The translations under genes were made by a program, and so were the position numbers. Positions 34,019-42,614 of a stretch of 64,000 nucleotides of DNA are shown here, piece by piece. Positions within the stretch are counted from its first letter, which is position 1. The number at the start of each line of letters is the position of its first letter. Source of the DNA: Nostoc sp. CHAB 5824 (GTDB lineage Bacteria; Cyanobacteriota; Cyanobacteriia; Cyanobacteriales; Nostocaceae). The DNA lies in the NCBI RefSeq assembly GCF_020829665.1, contig NZ_JAIVFT010000019.1, forward strand, positions 1 to 64,000. Reading direction: 5' to 3'. The notes below the pieces were generated by a model. It was given only the letters and a program-made list of their open reading frames with translations, had not been told where the DNA came from and ran no database searches.

Positions 34019-34262
34019 ACTGACACTTGAATTCAATCAAAAGGGCGATCGCTCGTATGAAGGTTATAGCGAAAAAGCGATCGCACCACACCTGATTGGA
34101 GTAGAAAGGACGATCGCTTGTATAAAGGTTATTGCAAATCAGCGATACTTCGGTGGGTTACACCAATGCACCATACCTGAGTTTAGTAGAAGGTGCGATC
34201 GCACCGACAAAAGTTATGAGAATTAAACATTAATCCAAAGACTGCTTAACTTATCTAAAATT

Positions 34263-34320
34263 CTAATTAGCAGCGCAAGATGTAGGCGTGAGCTAGGAGC
34301 TATTGTGCGCGTGTCGCCCC
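34263..34320 (-). pseudogene. C-terminal relic of a TPS exoprotein
   Basis: Reads HNSS, an in-frame TAG, then LTPTSCAAN and a stop. It aligns with the last 18 residues of the exoprotein at 35103 (HKSSLVATSCAAN). It begins directly after the stop of the short gene at 34322, which carries an exoprotein-type N-terminus. So the middle of an exoprotein gene seems to have been replaced. Confidence 0.55.
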
Positions 34321-34321
34321 T

Positions 34322-34654
34322 TCAGCAGCAACCACAACAAGGACACCAGTCACAATCCGCTAGTAAAACATTTTTTTTGCCTGGAATTACTTGTGTAAAG
34401 CTATTAAGTTTTTTCTTCTCTACAAAATCTCTATCTTGAATTTCAGTCTGGTCGATAGTGTTATTAAATTTTAGGGCATTGTCTCCTAATATATTATGCT
34501 TTTCAAGCACCGTGCTGCTGAAGTTAGATGTATTCAGACTATTCTGTAGAGTAGCATCCTGGTTAATTTTGGCAATAGCAGAGTTTGTAGACAAAACTAC
34601 TGCACCACTTATTGCAATTCCTAGACCTTTAACCCAATGCGAAAGATTGCTCAT
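34322..34654 (-). CDS. short secreted protein: haemagglutinin-type signal joined to cysteine-rich tail (2)
   Basis: 110 residues. The start MSNLSHWVKGLGIAISGAVV then STNSAIAKINQDATLQN is the same TPS-type signal region as in the gene at 31768 and in the two exoproteins. The linker (LKFNNTIDQTEIQDRDFVEK) is homologous to that of the 31768 protein, and the end is DCDWCPCCGCC, with six cysteines in eleven residues. No other domain. The mature product would be a small exported polypeptide with a dense Cys cluster, suited to disulfide or metal binding (inference). It lies between an exoprotein relic and an intact exoprotein. Confidence 0.6.
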   Translation of the reverse strand: MSNLSHWVKGLGIAISGAVVLSTNSAIAKINQDATLQNSLNTSNFSSTVLEKHNILGDNALKFNNTIDQTEIQDRDFVEKKKLNSFTQVIPGKKNVLLADCDWCPCCGCC

Positions 34655-34939
34655 ACTTTATATCCTACCTTTCTAAAGAAGTAACAGTTACTGTACAGCT
34701 AGCAAAGCTTTAGCAATTTCAAGCAATTTACATCAAAATCGATAATCAGTTTTTTATTTTTTATTAGAGTTTATAAAGTTTCACTTTTGCACCAATTAAT
34801 AAAGATTTGGCACACAACAATGTTCTGCCTCAACGCAAAATATGTATTTCATTACAATACAATCTTTTAAATCCCTCGCTTTCCATCCTGCCAGGGAATT
34901 AAATTTCCTTATTTTTGTGTGTGGGTGTTGGGAATGATG

Positions 34940-35085
34940 GAAAAAGCGATCGCACCACACCTGAGTTTAATAAAAGGAGCGCTCGCTTAGATAAAGGTGA
35001 TTACAAAACAGCGATGTCTACGACGGGCTACGCCAACGCCCTGACACTTGAATTCAGTCAAAAAGGCGATCGCACCAACAAAAGT
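34940..35085. repeat. second HIP1 repeat block with 29-bp unit
   Basis: Contains the same spacers as the array at 33590-34230 and a 29-bp unit at 35011-35039. Both arrays end gcgatcgcacc-acaaaagtta just past an exoprotein 3' end, which suggests they were duplicated with it. The rest of 34655-35102 is AT-rich. Confidence 0.7.
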
Positions 35086-35102
35086 TACAAGAATCTCGAT
35101 TT

Positions 35103-37544
35103 TTAATTAGCAGCGCAAGATGTAGCTACGAGTGAGGATTTATGGGGCGACGCAGTAGGTACTTGAGCAACTAAAACCACGTTCCCACTGGCATCTGTAA
35201 CCCACCCTTGGGCTTCCACAATTTGAGTAGATTCATTGACAGAATTAACTTTCTGTGATTTTTCTTCTGTATTTCCCTGCGCCTGAACAACCGCTCTTTT
35301 CTGAATACCACTAGCACGATTCTGATCTGGAGAGAGTGTGATCCAATCTGCCAGCACCGCATCAGCCATCAATGGCTCTGTGGGATCGGGTGCTAGCCCT
35401 CCACGCCCAGTCGCAATAAATGAACTCCTGGCTATTTTTACACCAGAATTACAACCAGCAGCAATTTGCTGGGAAGCATCAACCAAATTCACAGGCAGTT
35501 CCACTAATCCTTTACTGGGGTCAGCATCTGGTGAGTTGATTTGGACTGTACCACTTAATGAAGGGTTTTGCTGGGAAAATGCCGTGATGTCACTTGTTGG
35601 CAAGTTATTCGGGTTTATTTCTTCTGGGTCAAGTCTCTCTACATCTGCACGGGTACGCGGCACAAAACTAAAGATGTTCTTGGTGGTGATTGTGATTTTA
35701 CCACCAGAGCCAGAGAAGGCATTAGCAGTGATATCGCTATTTTCCAAGGGAGGCGCGACAATGAAGCCATTGGGTGCTTTGAGGGTGATATTACCGCCAT
35801 CTCCACCAAGCCCTGTCGTACCTGCATTGGTGGTTATTTTACTTTCACGGCGCATCAATAATAAGTTCTGCACCTGTAGCGTAATATCCCCGCCTTTACC
35901 AGACTCACTATTGGATGTGAGTTTCCCTTTATTGTCCAGAAGTATCGAGCGAGCGGTTATATTGAGTTCGCCAGCTTTCCCTAAATTAGTGGGATCTCCG
36001 ATATAGATTACATTTTTTCGAGCTTGACTGCTCACAGTTATTGCAGCCCCATCCTTGATAATCAATCGCCCTGTAGTTAGGGTCAAGTTTCCACCATCTC
36101 CAGGCCCTTCAGTTCCAGAAAACAAGCTACTGATTCTAGAACCATTAGGTGAGGTTCCTATTAGTTCTACCGACTCAGAGGCGTTCACCGTCAAGTTCCC
36201 TGCTTTTCCTGTAGCTGGTGTAAGCTGGTTAGAAATATAGCTATACATGCCCTCAGAGCTTGTTGATATTCTTGCCCCTCCTTGGATACGCAACTTTCCA
36301 GTGTTAATTGTGATGCTGCCAGCGTTTTTATTGCCATAAGTTGCACTAAATAATCCACTGGATATTAAATCACTACCATCTCGGAAGGGAGGAATGGACG
36401 TCCCGCCAATTAGTTCCACGGAATCTGAGGCGTTTATGGTCAATTGCCCCTGCAATTGTCCTCCACCTCTGACCACCAACTTCTTAGTAGTGACATTAAT
36501 GTTTCCAGAGTTTCCGGTGGAGAAACTCTGAGTAAACAGTTGTGCATCTTGTTCAACTATTACAGACTCTGAGGCGTTCACTGTCAAATTTCCTCCTGGC
36601 TGCTCTTCCAAGGGATTAACTAGAATTAGGTAACTGCCAGTTATCCGCACAAGCCTACCTTGCACGTGGATATTGCCGCGGCCCTCTCCATGAGTATCTA
36701 CAGTAGATGGAATTTTAGTTAACTCAATTAGTTCGATGTTTTGGAAATTTTGAACACCTTCATACCCAAATGTCCAACCTTGGTTAGTTGGGCTTAAAGT
36801 GACCAGACTATTACCGGCAACGCTCCCTAACTCAACTCTTCCGTCCTTTGCTGTGATATTTCCCCCCTCTAGAGTTATATCACCGCCTATAAGTGCCAAG
36901 GTTTTGTTTTGCGGCACCTGTAGACCAACACCTTGTCCAAAGATATTAATTGCGCCATCTGGTTTTGCTTGGGATTGATTGCGGATGGGAGCCGCAGTTG
37001 CTCCGAATTGTAAACCAACGGGAACACTTAGTGTTAGTAAGGGTGTAGTTTGAGGAGATGTAGCACTAAACTTTGTACCATCAGCAAAGTTCAAGCTACT
37101 CGCCGTACTTGCCACAAATGAACCACCGATATTTAAAGAAGCATTGGGCCCAAAAACAATGCCGTTAGGATTAATCAGAAACAGGTTGGCTGCGCCGTTG
37201 GCTTTCAGAATGCCATCTATATTAGAAATCGAATTGCCACTCACCCTACTGATGATGTTTTGAATATCTATTGCATTGTTAAAGTACGCTGTCCTTCCCG
37301 TAGGGACAGAGAACTGGTCAAAACTGTGGAACAAGTTTGTACCACGAACTGCCCCACCATCAATCTGGTCTATAGGCTGACCATCGATTAGCTTTGGTGT
37401 AATGATTGAACTTTCAGATCCAAGCGTGCCATCTTTTTGTATTTGGGCTAAGGCAAAATTCTCAAAGAAAGTGAGCACTCCAGCAATTGCTAAAGTACTC
37501 ACTATCCCTATCTCCCAGCACCAACTGCTTCGGTATCGAGACAT
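35103..37544 (-). CDS. two-partner-secretion exoprotein, filamentous haemagglutinin-like (B)
   Basis: 813 residues, paralogue of the protein at 29030. Signal peptide to about residue 33 (ending FALAQ), then the TPS domain: NLFHSFDQFSVPTGRTAYF, ISRVSGNSISNIDGILKANG, LFLINPNGIVFGPNASLNIG. The central beta-helix has blocks such as GNLTVNASESV-L-GTS, and the C-terminal part (FVPRTRADVERLDPEEINPN, IARSSFIATGRGG, QGWVTDASGNVVLVAQV) is almost identical to that of copy A. The final residues are TSCAAN, with one cysteine near the end as in copy A. Likely secreted and surface-associated. Its TpsB transporter must be elsewhere. Confidence 0.85.
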   Translation of the reverse strand: MSRYRSSWCWEIGIVSTLAIAGVLTFFENFALAQIQKDGTLGSESSIITPKLIDGQPIDQIDGGAVRGTNLFHSFDQFSVPTGRTAYFNNAIDIQNIISRVSGNSISNIDGILKANGAANLFLINPNGIVFGPNASLNIGGSFVASTASSLNFADGTKFSATSPQTTPLLTLSVPVGLQFGATAAPIRNQSQAKPDGAINIFGQGVGLQVPQNKTLALIGGDITLEGGNITAKDGRVELGSVAGNSLVTLSPTNQGWTFGYEGVQNFQNIELIELTKIPSTVDTHGEGRGNIHVQGRLVRITGSYLILVNPLEEQPGGNLTVNASESVIVEQDAQLFTQSFSTGNSGNINVTTKKLVVRGGGQLQGQLTINASDSVELIGGTSIPPFRDGSDLISSGLFSATYGNKNAGSITINTGKLRIQGGARISTSSEGMYSYISNQLTPATGKAGNLTVNASESVELIGTSPNGSRISSLFSGTEGPGDGGNLTLTTGRLIIKDGAAITVSSQARKNVIYIGDPTNLGKAGELNITARSILLDNKGKLTSNSESGKGGDITLQVQNLLLMRRESKITTNAGTTGLGGDGGNITLKAPNGFIVAPPLENSDITANAFSGSGGKITITTKNIFSFVPRTRADVERLDPEEINPNNLPTSDITAFSQQNPSLSGTVQINSPDADPSKGLVELPVNLVDASQQIAAGCNSGVKIARSSFIATGRGGLAPDPTEPLMADAVLADWITLSPDQNRASGIQKRAVVQAQGNTEEKSQKVNSVNESTQIVEAQGWVTDASGNVVLVAQVPTASPHKSSLVATSCAAN

Positions 37545-37707
37545 TACAAACTTGCACCCAAAAAATAAAAGTATATTGAAATACTGCTCCTTGCTAATTA
37601 GGTATGGTGATACTTGGGATTATCTCTGTAGCCTAACTAGTAAATGCAAAGTTCAGCATTTTTATACTTACTAGAATAAACTTTTTACAGTGCCAAGACT
37701 AAATTAT

Positions 37708-37968
37708 TTAGCAGTTACAGCCAAGAGGGTTTCCAGTTGGGCAAGGGACACACCATGACTCTTGCCCTACCACAATTTCCTGTTCATCAACTGCATCACC
37801 AGATTTGATTTTATTTGGGTCAATATTGAACTGCCACTGAACTGTCAAAGCTCTAGCATCTGGTACTCCATACTTTTCAAGCACGCTGTATAAGCCAGCA
37901 TTATTAACGCTTTCAAGCAGTTTCTGTTGAACTTCGTCCTTTAACTGCTGTAATCTTTCAGGGTTCAT
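37708..37968 (-). CDS. short leader-type protein with cysteine-rich tail (2)
   Basis: 86 residues without signal peptide. The leader (LQQLKDEVQQKLLESVNNAG, then YSVLEKYGVPDARALTVQ) is homologous to that at 32748. Then FNIDPNK and SGDAVDEQEIVVGQESW lead to the tail CVPCPTGNPLGCNC with four cysteines. It is the first gene (in transcription order) of the module that continues with the exoprotein at 35103. Family unknown to me; the shared helical leader plus variable Cys core is what one would expect of precursor peptides, but this is unproven. Confidence 0.55.
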   Translation of the reverse strand: MNPERLQQLKDEVQQKLLESVNNAGLYSVLEKYGVPDARALTVQWQFNIDPNKIKSGDAVDEQEIVVGQESWCVPCPTGNPLGCNC

Positions 37969-37994
37969 AACTGTTTCCGTTTCTTACAAGATGT

Positions 37995-38095
37995 GTCTAA
38001 TTCCAGCTTTACTAGTAAGAATTACGCTTGATTTTACAAAACTTCATATTTTACTGCCGGATGTACTTTAAGGATTGATGAACTATAAGAGCGTA
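37995..38095 (-). promoter_or_regulatory. conserved upstream block of the 37708 gene
   Basis: Matches 33217-33315 (ctagtaagaattacgc, acaaaacttcatat, ctgccggatgtacttta). Both blocks precede a leader-type cysteine gene. Probable promoter, not resolved to -10/-35 boxes. Confidence 0.4.
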
Positions 38096-38262
38096 CAACT
38101 TTGGCTACGTTTCCATTTAAGTACTAAGTATGACAAAAAAGCATCACTTTACTGGAGAATGCTATACGTAGCTTATTTTAGAGAAGAAGTACAGTAAGTT
38201 ATGCCAATGCACTAACAGCTTAAACATAGGATGGGCTTCTACTCGCCGCCAGCATTCCCTGC

Positions 38263-39090
38263 TCAATTCTTAATTCCCGTTGCAGCAATACCCTGAATAA
38301 ACTGACGCTGACCAATAAGAAATAATACCATTACTGGAACTGTTGCTATTGTCACCGCCGCCATCATCAAGGGCCAATTATTCGTAAATTGCTCTTGAAA
38401 CTCAGCCAACGCCAGTTGCACCGTCCTTAATTCTGGTCGTGTCGTAAATACCAGAGGCTTAAACAAATCATTCCATTCACCAATGAAGGTGAACAAAAAC
38501 AGCGTTACCAACGCCGGACGGGCTAAAGGTAACATCACCCGCCACAAAATTTGCACTCGATTCGCCCCATCTATGGCTGCGGCTTCCTCTAACTCCACGG
38601 GAATTGTCTGAAAATACTGACGTAGCAAGAAAATGCCAAACCCGTTGACAGCAGTAGGTAAAATGAGCGCCGCGTATGTATTTATCAGGTGTCCCCACTT
38701 CAAAACCAAAAAGATTGGAATTACCAATAACTGAAAGGGAATCACTAAAGTTGCTAAAACTACCAATAGCAGTGCTTGGCGTCCCCGAAACTTCAGCCGT
38801 GCTAGAGCGTAACCCGCTAAAGCGGAAGTGACAATCTGAAACGCCGTCACAGCGATCGCTACCAAGGTAGAATTAGCAAACGCCAGCAAAAATTTTCCCT
38901 GTTGCCATGCAACGCGATAATTAGCTAAAGACCAGTTATTTTTGGCCAAATTTTCCGGGCTGGCAGCCGTCGGTGCAAAGGAGGTGAGAAAGACCACAAA
39001 CAGCGGTAGTAAAACGATAAATGCTCCTAGCAGTAAGACTACTAGGCTTAGAAGATCGCCAGATTTCAAATTCGGGTTTGGTTTTGACAT
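38263..39090 (-). CDS. carbohydrate ABC transporter permease (MalG type)
   Basis: 275 residues with six membrane segments. The cytoplasmic EAA loop that contacts the ATPase is visible (LEEAAAIDGANRVQILWRVM then LPLARPALVTLF), and the family's start (LLGAFIVLLPLFVVFLTSFA) and end (IGQRQFIQGIAATGIK) are intact. Such permeases pair with a MalF-type permease, a binding protein and an MsmK-like ATPase, none of which is encoded here. In cyanobacteria this orphan arrangement next to ado/aar is known, so partners are probably elsewhere. Divergent from ado. Confidence 0.88.
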   Translation of the reverse strand: MSKPNPNLKSGDLLSLVVLLLGAFIVLLPLFVVFLTSFAPTAASPENLAKNNWSLANYRVAWQQGKFLLAFANSTLVAIAVTAFQIVTSALAGYALARLKFRGRQALLLVVLATLVIPFQLLVIPIFLVLKWGHLINTYAALILPTAVNGFGIFLLRQYFQTIPVELEEAAAIDGANRVQILWRVMLPLARPALVTLFLFTFIGEWNDLFKPLVFTTRPELRTVQLALAEFQEQFTNNWPLMMAAVTIATVPVMVLFLIGQRQFIQGIAATGIKN

Positions 39091-39266
39091 AACTTAATCT
39101 GCAAAGCATTTGTTTGGCTAGTACTACATCGCCCTCAGCAACAGTTAATCTATAAACATAGTTATTTGTTAAGTTAAATTAAACCACAGTAATTGTTACC
39201 CTCAGTTCATAGGGTCAATTGAATCCTGGTGTCAAATAATTCAGATTTACAGGAGTAAACATAACC

Positions 39267-39965
39267 ATGCAGCAGCTTGCAGACCAATTTAAAGAATTAG
39301 ATTTCAAGAGCGAAACATACAAAGATGCTTATAGCCGGATTAATGCGATCGTGATTGAAGGGGAACAAGAAGCCCATGAAAATTACATCACACTAGCCCA
39401 ACTGCTGCCAGAATCTCATGATGAATTGATTCGTCTATCCAAGATGGAAAGTCGCCACAAGAAAGGATTTGAAGCTTGTGGACGTAATTTGCAAGTAACC
39501 CCAGATTTGCAATTTGCCAAGGAGTTTTTCTCTGGACTACACCAAAATTTCCAAGCAGCAGCCGCAGCAGGAAAGGTGGTTACTTGCTTGTTGATTCAGT
39601 CTTTGATTATTGAATGTTTTGCGATCGCAGCATATAACATTTACATCCCTGTTGCTGACGATTTCGCCCGCAAAATCACTGAGGGAGTAGTAAAAGATGA
39701 ATATAGCCACCTCAACTTTGGAGAGGTTTGGTTAAAAGAACATTTTACAGAAGCCAAAGCTGAACTTGAACTTGCAAATCGCCAGAACCTACCCATCGTC
39801 TGGAGAATGCTCAACCAAGTAGCAGATGATGCCCAAACAATGGCAATGGAAAAAGATGCTTTAGTAGAAGACTTTATGATTCAGTACGGTGAAGCATTAA
39901 GTAACATCGGTTTTACGACTCGCGATATTATGCGTTTGTCAGCCTACGGACTCATAGCCGCTTAA
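39267..39965 (+). CDS. ado: aldehyde-deformylating oxygenase (alkane synthase)
   Basis: 232 residues, ferritin-like diiron enzyme that converts fatty aldehydes to alkanes plus formate. The diiron ligands are in IEGEQEAHENY, SKMESRHKKGF, LIIECFAIAAYN and VKDEYSHLNFGEVWL (the E...ExxH pattern in each half). It is directly followed by acyl-ACP reductase, making the classic cyanobacterial two-gene hydrocarbon pathway that yields heptadecane-type products. GGAGTAAAC upstream of the ATG is a good ribosome site. Confidence 0.97.
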   Translation: MQQLADQFKELDFKSETYKDAYSRINAIVIEGEQEAHENYITLAQLLPESHDELIRLSKMESRHKKGFEACGRNLQVTPDLQFAKEFFSGLHQNFQAAAAAGKVVTCLLIQSLIIECFAIAAYNIYIPVADDFARKITEGVVKDEYSHLNFGEVWLKEHFTEAKAELELANRQNLPIVWRMLNQVADDAQTMAMEKDALVEDFMIQYGEALSNIGFTTRDIMRLSAYGLIAA

Positions 39966-40125
39966 AAAGTGCTGAGTTATGAGTGCTGAGTTATGAGTGA
40001 AGAGTGAAGAAATTATCTAAAACTTATTCTTTCTTTTTTACTTAAATTATTGTCTCAGCACTCAGCACTACTGAACCACTTAATATTCAACCCTTTCAAG
40101 ACAGCATAAGCCTAATAATCACTAC

Positions 40126-41145
40126 ATGTTTGGTCTAATTGGACATCTGACTAGTTTGGAACACGCTCAATCGGTAGCTCAAGAATTGGGATACCCAGAA
40201 TATGCCGATCAAGGGCTAGACTTTTGGTGTAGCGCCCCGCCGCAGATTGTTGATAGCATTATTGTCACCAGTGTAACTGGACAACAAATTGAAGGAAGGT
40301 ATGTAGAATCTTGCTTTTTGCCGGAAATGCTAGCTAGTCGCCGCATCAAAGCCGCAACGCGCAAAATCCTCAACGCCATGGCCCATGCACAGAAGCATGG
40401 CATTAACATCACAGCTTTAGGCGGATTTTCCTCAATTATTTTTGAAAACTTTAAGTTAGAGCAGTTTAGCCAAGTCCGCAACATTAAACTAGAGTTTGAA
40501 CGCTTCACCACAGGAAACACGCATACTGCCTACATTATTTGTAAGCAGGTGGAAGAAGCTTCAAAACAACTGGGAATTGATCTATCAAAAGCGACTGTTG
40601 CTATATGTGGAGCAACTGGGGATATTGGTAGTGCAGTTACACGCTGGCTAGATGCAAAAACAGATGTCAAAGAACTCCTGCTAATAGCTCGTGACCAAGA
40701 ACGTCTCAAAGAGTTGCAAGGCGAACTTGGGCGCGGAAAAATCATGGGTTTGACAGAAGCACTGCCCCTAGCTGATGTTGTCGTTTGGGTTGCCAGTATG
40801 CCCAAAGGCGTGGAAATTGACTCCACCACTTTGAAACAACCCTGTTTGTTGATTGATGGTGGTTATCCTAAAAACTTAGCGACGAAAATTCAGCATCCTG
40901 GTGTACACGTGTTAAATGGTGGAATTGTAGAGCATTCTCTAGATATTGACTGGAAAATTATGAAAATAGTCAATATGGACGTGCCAGCCCGCCAACTGTT
41001 TGCTTGTTTTGCCGAATCAATGCTGCTGGAATTTGAGAAGTTATACACGAACTTTTCGTGGGGACGGAATCAGATTACCGTAGACAAAATGGAGCAGATT
41101 GGTCGGGTATCAGTAAAACATGGATTTAGACCACTGCTGGTTTAA
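40126..41145 (+). CDS. aar: long-chain acyl-ACP reductase
   Basis: 339 residues. Reduces acyl-ACP to fatty aldehyde with NADPH, feeding ado. The opening MFGLIGHLTSLEHAQSVAQE is typical. A Rossmann motif AICGATGDIGSAVTRWLD lies near residue 160, and the C-terminal SVKHGFRPLL tail is conserved. The cysteine thought to hold the acyl intermediate is in QLFACFAESML. The spacing to ado (160 bp) contains a CATTAGT/cagcactcag-type dispersed repeat but no terminator. Confidence 0.97.
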   Translation: MFGLIGHLTSLEHAQSVAQELGYPEYADQGLDFWCSAPPQIVDSIIVTSVTGQQIEGRYVESCFLPEMLASRRIKAATRKILNAMAHAQKHGINITALGGFSSIIFENFKLEQFSQVRNIKLEFERFTTGNTHTAYIICKQVEEASKQLGIDLSKATVAICGATGDIGSAVTRWLDAKTDVKELLLIARDQERLKELQGELGRGKIMGLTEALPLADVVVWVASMPKGVEIDSTTLKQPCLLIDGGYPKNLATKIQHPGVHVLNGGIVEHSLDIDWKIMKIVNMDVPARQLFACFAESMLLEFEKLYTNFSWGRNQITVDKMEQIGRVSVKHGFRPLLV

Positions 41146-41279
41146 TCATTAGTCATTTGTCCTTAGTCATTAGTCATTGATCATTTGTTATTTGCAAAGG
41201 ACAAAGGACAAAGGACAAAGGGCAAAGGACAAAAGACAAAGGATAGATAACTTATAACTCGTAATTGATAACCCCTACG

Positions 41280-42260
41280 ATGGCAACTACCGAGCGTAAA
41301 CCGCTACTGTTAGATTTTGAAAAGCCCTTAGCAGAACTCGCAACCCGAATTGATCAAATTCGGCAACTTGCAGAAGAAAATGGCGTCGATGTTTCTGGTC
41401 AAATTCGTCAACTAGAAGCACGCGCTATGCAACTGCGTGAGGAAATTTTCAGTAGTCTATCCCCGTCTCAGCGACTGCAAGTTGCTCGTCATCCGCGTCG
41501 CCCCAGTACTCTCGATTACATCCAGGCTATTAGTGATGAATGGATGGAATTGCATGGCGATCGCTGTGGTGGTGACGATCCGGCTTTAGTTGGTGGTGTT
41601 GGTCGTCTGAGTGGGCAACCTGTGGTAATGTTGGGTCATCAAAAAGGTCGTGATACCAAAGACAATATTGCCCGTAACTTTGGAATGCCTTACCCTGGTG
41701 GCTACCGCAAGGCGATGCGGTTGATGGAACACGCCAACAAGTTTAGTATGCCAATACTAACTTTTATCGATACGCCAGGAGCTTGGTCTGGGGTAGAAGC
41801 AGAACATCAAGGTCAAGGAGAAGCGATCGCCTACAACTTGCGGGAAATGTTTTGCTTAGATGTACCAATTATCTGTACAGTCATCGGTGAAGGCGGTTCC
41901 GGTGGCGCACTCGGTATTGGCGTAGGCGATCGCCTACTCATGTTTGAACATTCAGTTTATACTGTCGCCACTCCCGAAGCCTGCGCCGCCATCCTGTGGA
42001 AAGATGCTGGCAAAGCTCCCCAAGCTGCTGTTGCTCTAAAAATTATTTCCCACGACCTGAAAAAGTTGGGAATTATCGACCAAATACTGCCTGAACCCAC
42101 TGGTGGCGCTCATTCCGATCCTTTAAAAGCGGCTACCATTCTCAAGCAAGTGCTATTGGAAAATTTGGACGAACTCAATCGTTTAACCGCTCCAGAACGC
42201 CGTCAACTGCGCTATGAAAAATTCCGCAAAATTGGTGTTTTTACAGAAGTTGCCCACTAA
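41280..42260 (+). CDS. accA: acetyl-CoA carboxylase carboxyltransferase alpha subunit
   Basis: Transfers the carboxyl group from biotin to acetyl-CoA in the first step of fatty acid synthesis, with AccB, AccC and AccD encoded elsewhere. An N-terminal helical pair (FEKPLAELATRIDQIRQLAE) is followed by the crotonase-like core: GGVGRLSGQPVVMLGHQKGR, FIDTPGAWSGVEAEHQGQGE, and GEGGSGGALGIGVGDRLLMF. Length 326 is normal. An open frame extends five codons back to a TTG at 41265, but the ATG at 41280 begins the conserved sequence. It sits behind aar, as in many cyanobacteria, linking acyl supply and alkane output. Confidence 0.96.
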   Translation: MATTERKPLLLDFEKPLAELATRIDQIRQLAEENGVDVSGQIRQLEARAMQLREEIFSSLSPSQRLQVARHPRRPSTLDYIQAISDEWMELHGDRCGGDDPALVGGVGRLSGQPVVMLGHQKGRDTKDNIARNFGMPYPGGYRKAMRLMEHANKFSMPILTFIDTPGAWSGVEAEHQGQGEAIAYNLREMFCLDVPIICTVIGEGGSGGALGIGVGDRLLMFEHSVYTVATPEACAAILWKDAGKAPQAAVALKIISHDLKKLGIIDQILPEPTGGAHSDPLKAATILKQVLLENLDELNRLTAPERRQLRYEKFRKIGVFTEVAH

Positions 42261-42364
42261 CAGCACTGCATAGTGATTGATTAGCCGAGCAGCAATGCTA
42301 TAATTGCCTATGTGCTTAAAGATTTTTAACAATCTAGCCATAGGCATTTGCATGTTTGGTAAAT

Positions 42365-42389
42365 CTACTCAATCAAATTGAGTAGCTTT
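42365..42389 (+). terminator. hairpin downstream of accA
   Basis: A 9-bp perfect stem CTACTCAAT/ATTGAGTAG with CAA loop followed by CTTTT. Probably ends the accA transcript. Confidence 0.5.
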
Positions 42390-42478
42390 TGTGTTATTAA
42401 GTAATCTAATTTGAGTGTACGGCGTGGTTTTCCAGGCGATGATTTGTTGTCTTTAGTGGAAAAACCCAAAATACACCG

Positions 42479-42510
42479 ACTATTGCACTGCATTATAGCA
42501 GTGCAATAGT
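42479..42510. repeat. perfect 13-bp-stem hairpin between accA and SDR gene
   Basis: ACTATTGCACTGC (42479-42491) and its exact complement GCAGTGCAATAGT (42498-42510) around ATTATA. No T run follows. It is 104 bases before the SDR start. Could be an operator, a folded leader or a miniature repeat. Confidence 0.55.
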
Positions 42511-42614
42511 GAAAATCATTAGATTTTTAGATTCCTTTAATCTATCTAAACCGAGAAATGTAAATAATTGGGTGGTAATAGGCTTTGGGAACTGCCAAAA
42601 AATTGGGAGACACC

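Larger units (their letters stand above)
33590..34230. repeat. HIP1-studded repeat array
   Basis: About ten units of roughly 62 bp. Each holds two GCGATCGC sites separated alternately by a spacer of type ttgtatgaaggtcattgcaa and one of type acctgagtttagtagaagg. Two HIP1 sites are replaced by the 29-bp unit at 33738-33766 and 33990-34018. Plus-strand frames across it are repeat translation, not genes. A second short piece lies at 34940-35085. Confidence 0.8.

Noticed and set aside
33590..34230. CRISPR-like spaced repeats
   Set aside because: The repeats are degenerate, the spacers are themselves repeated, the period is long and uneven, and no cas genes are near. It is a HIP1-type array.
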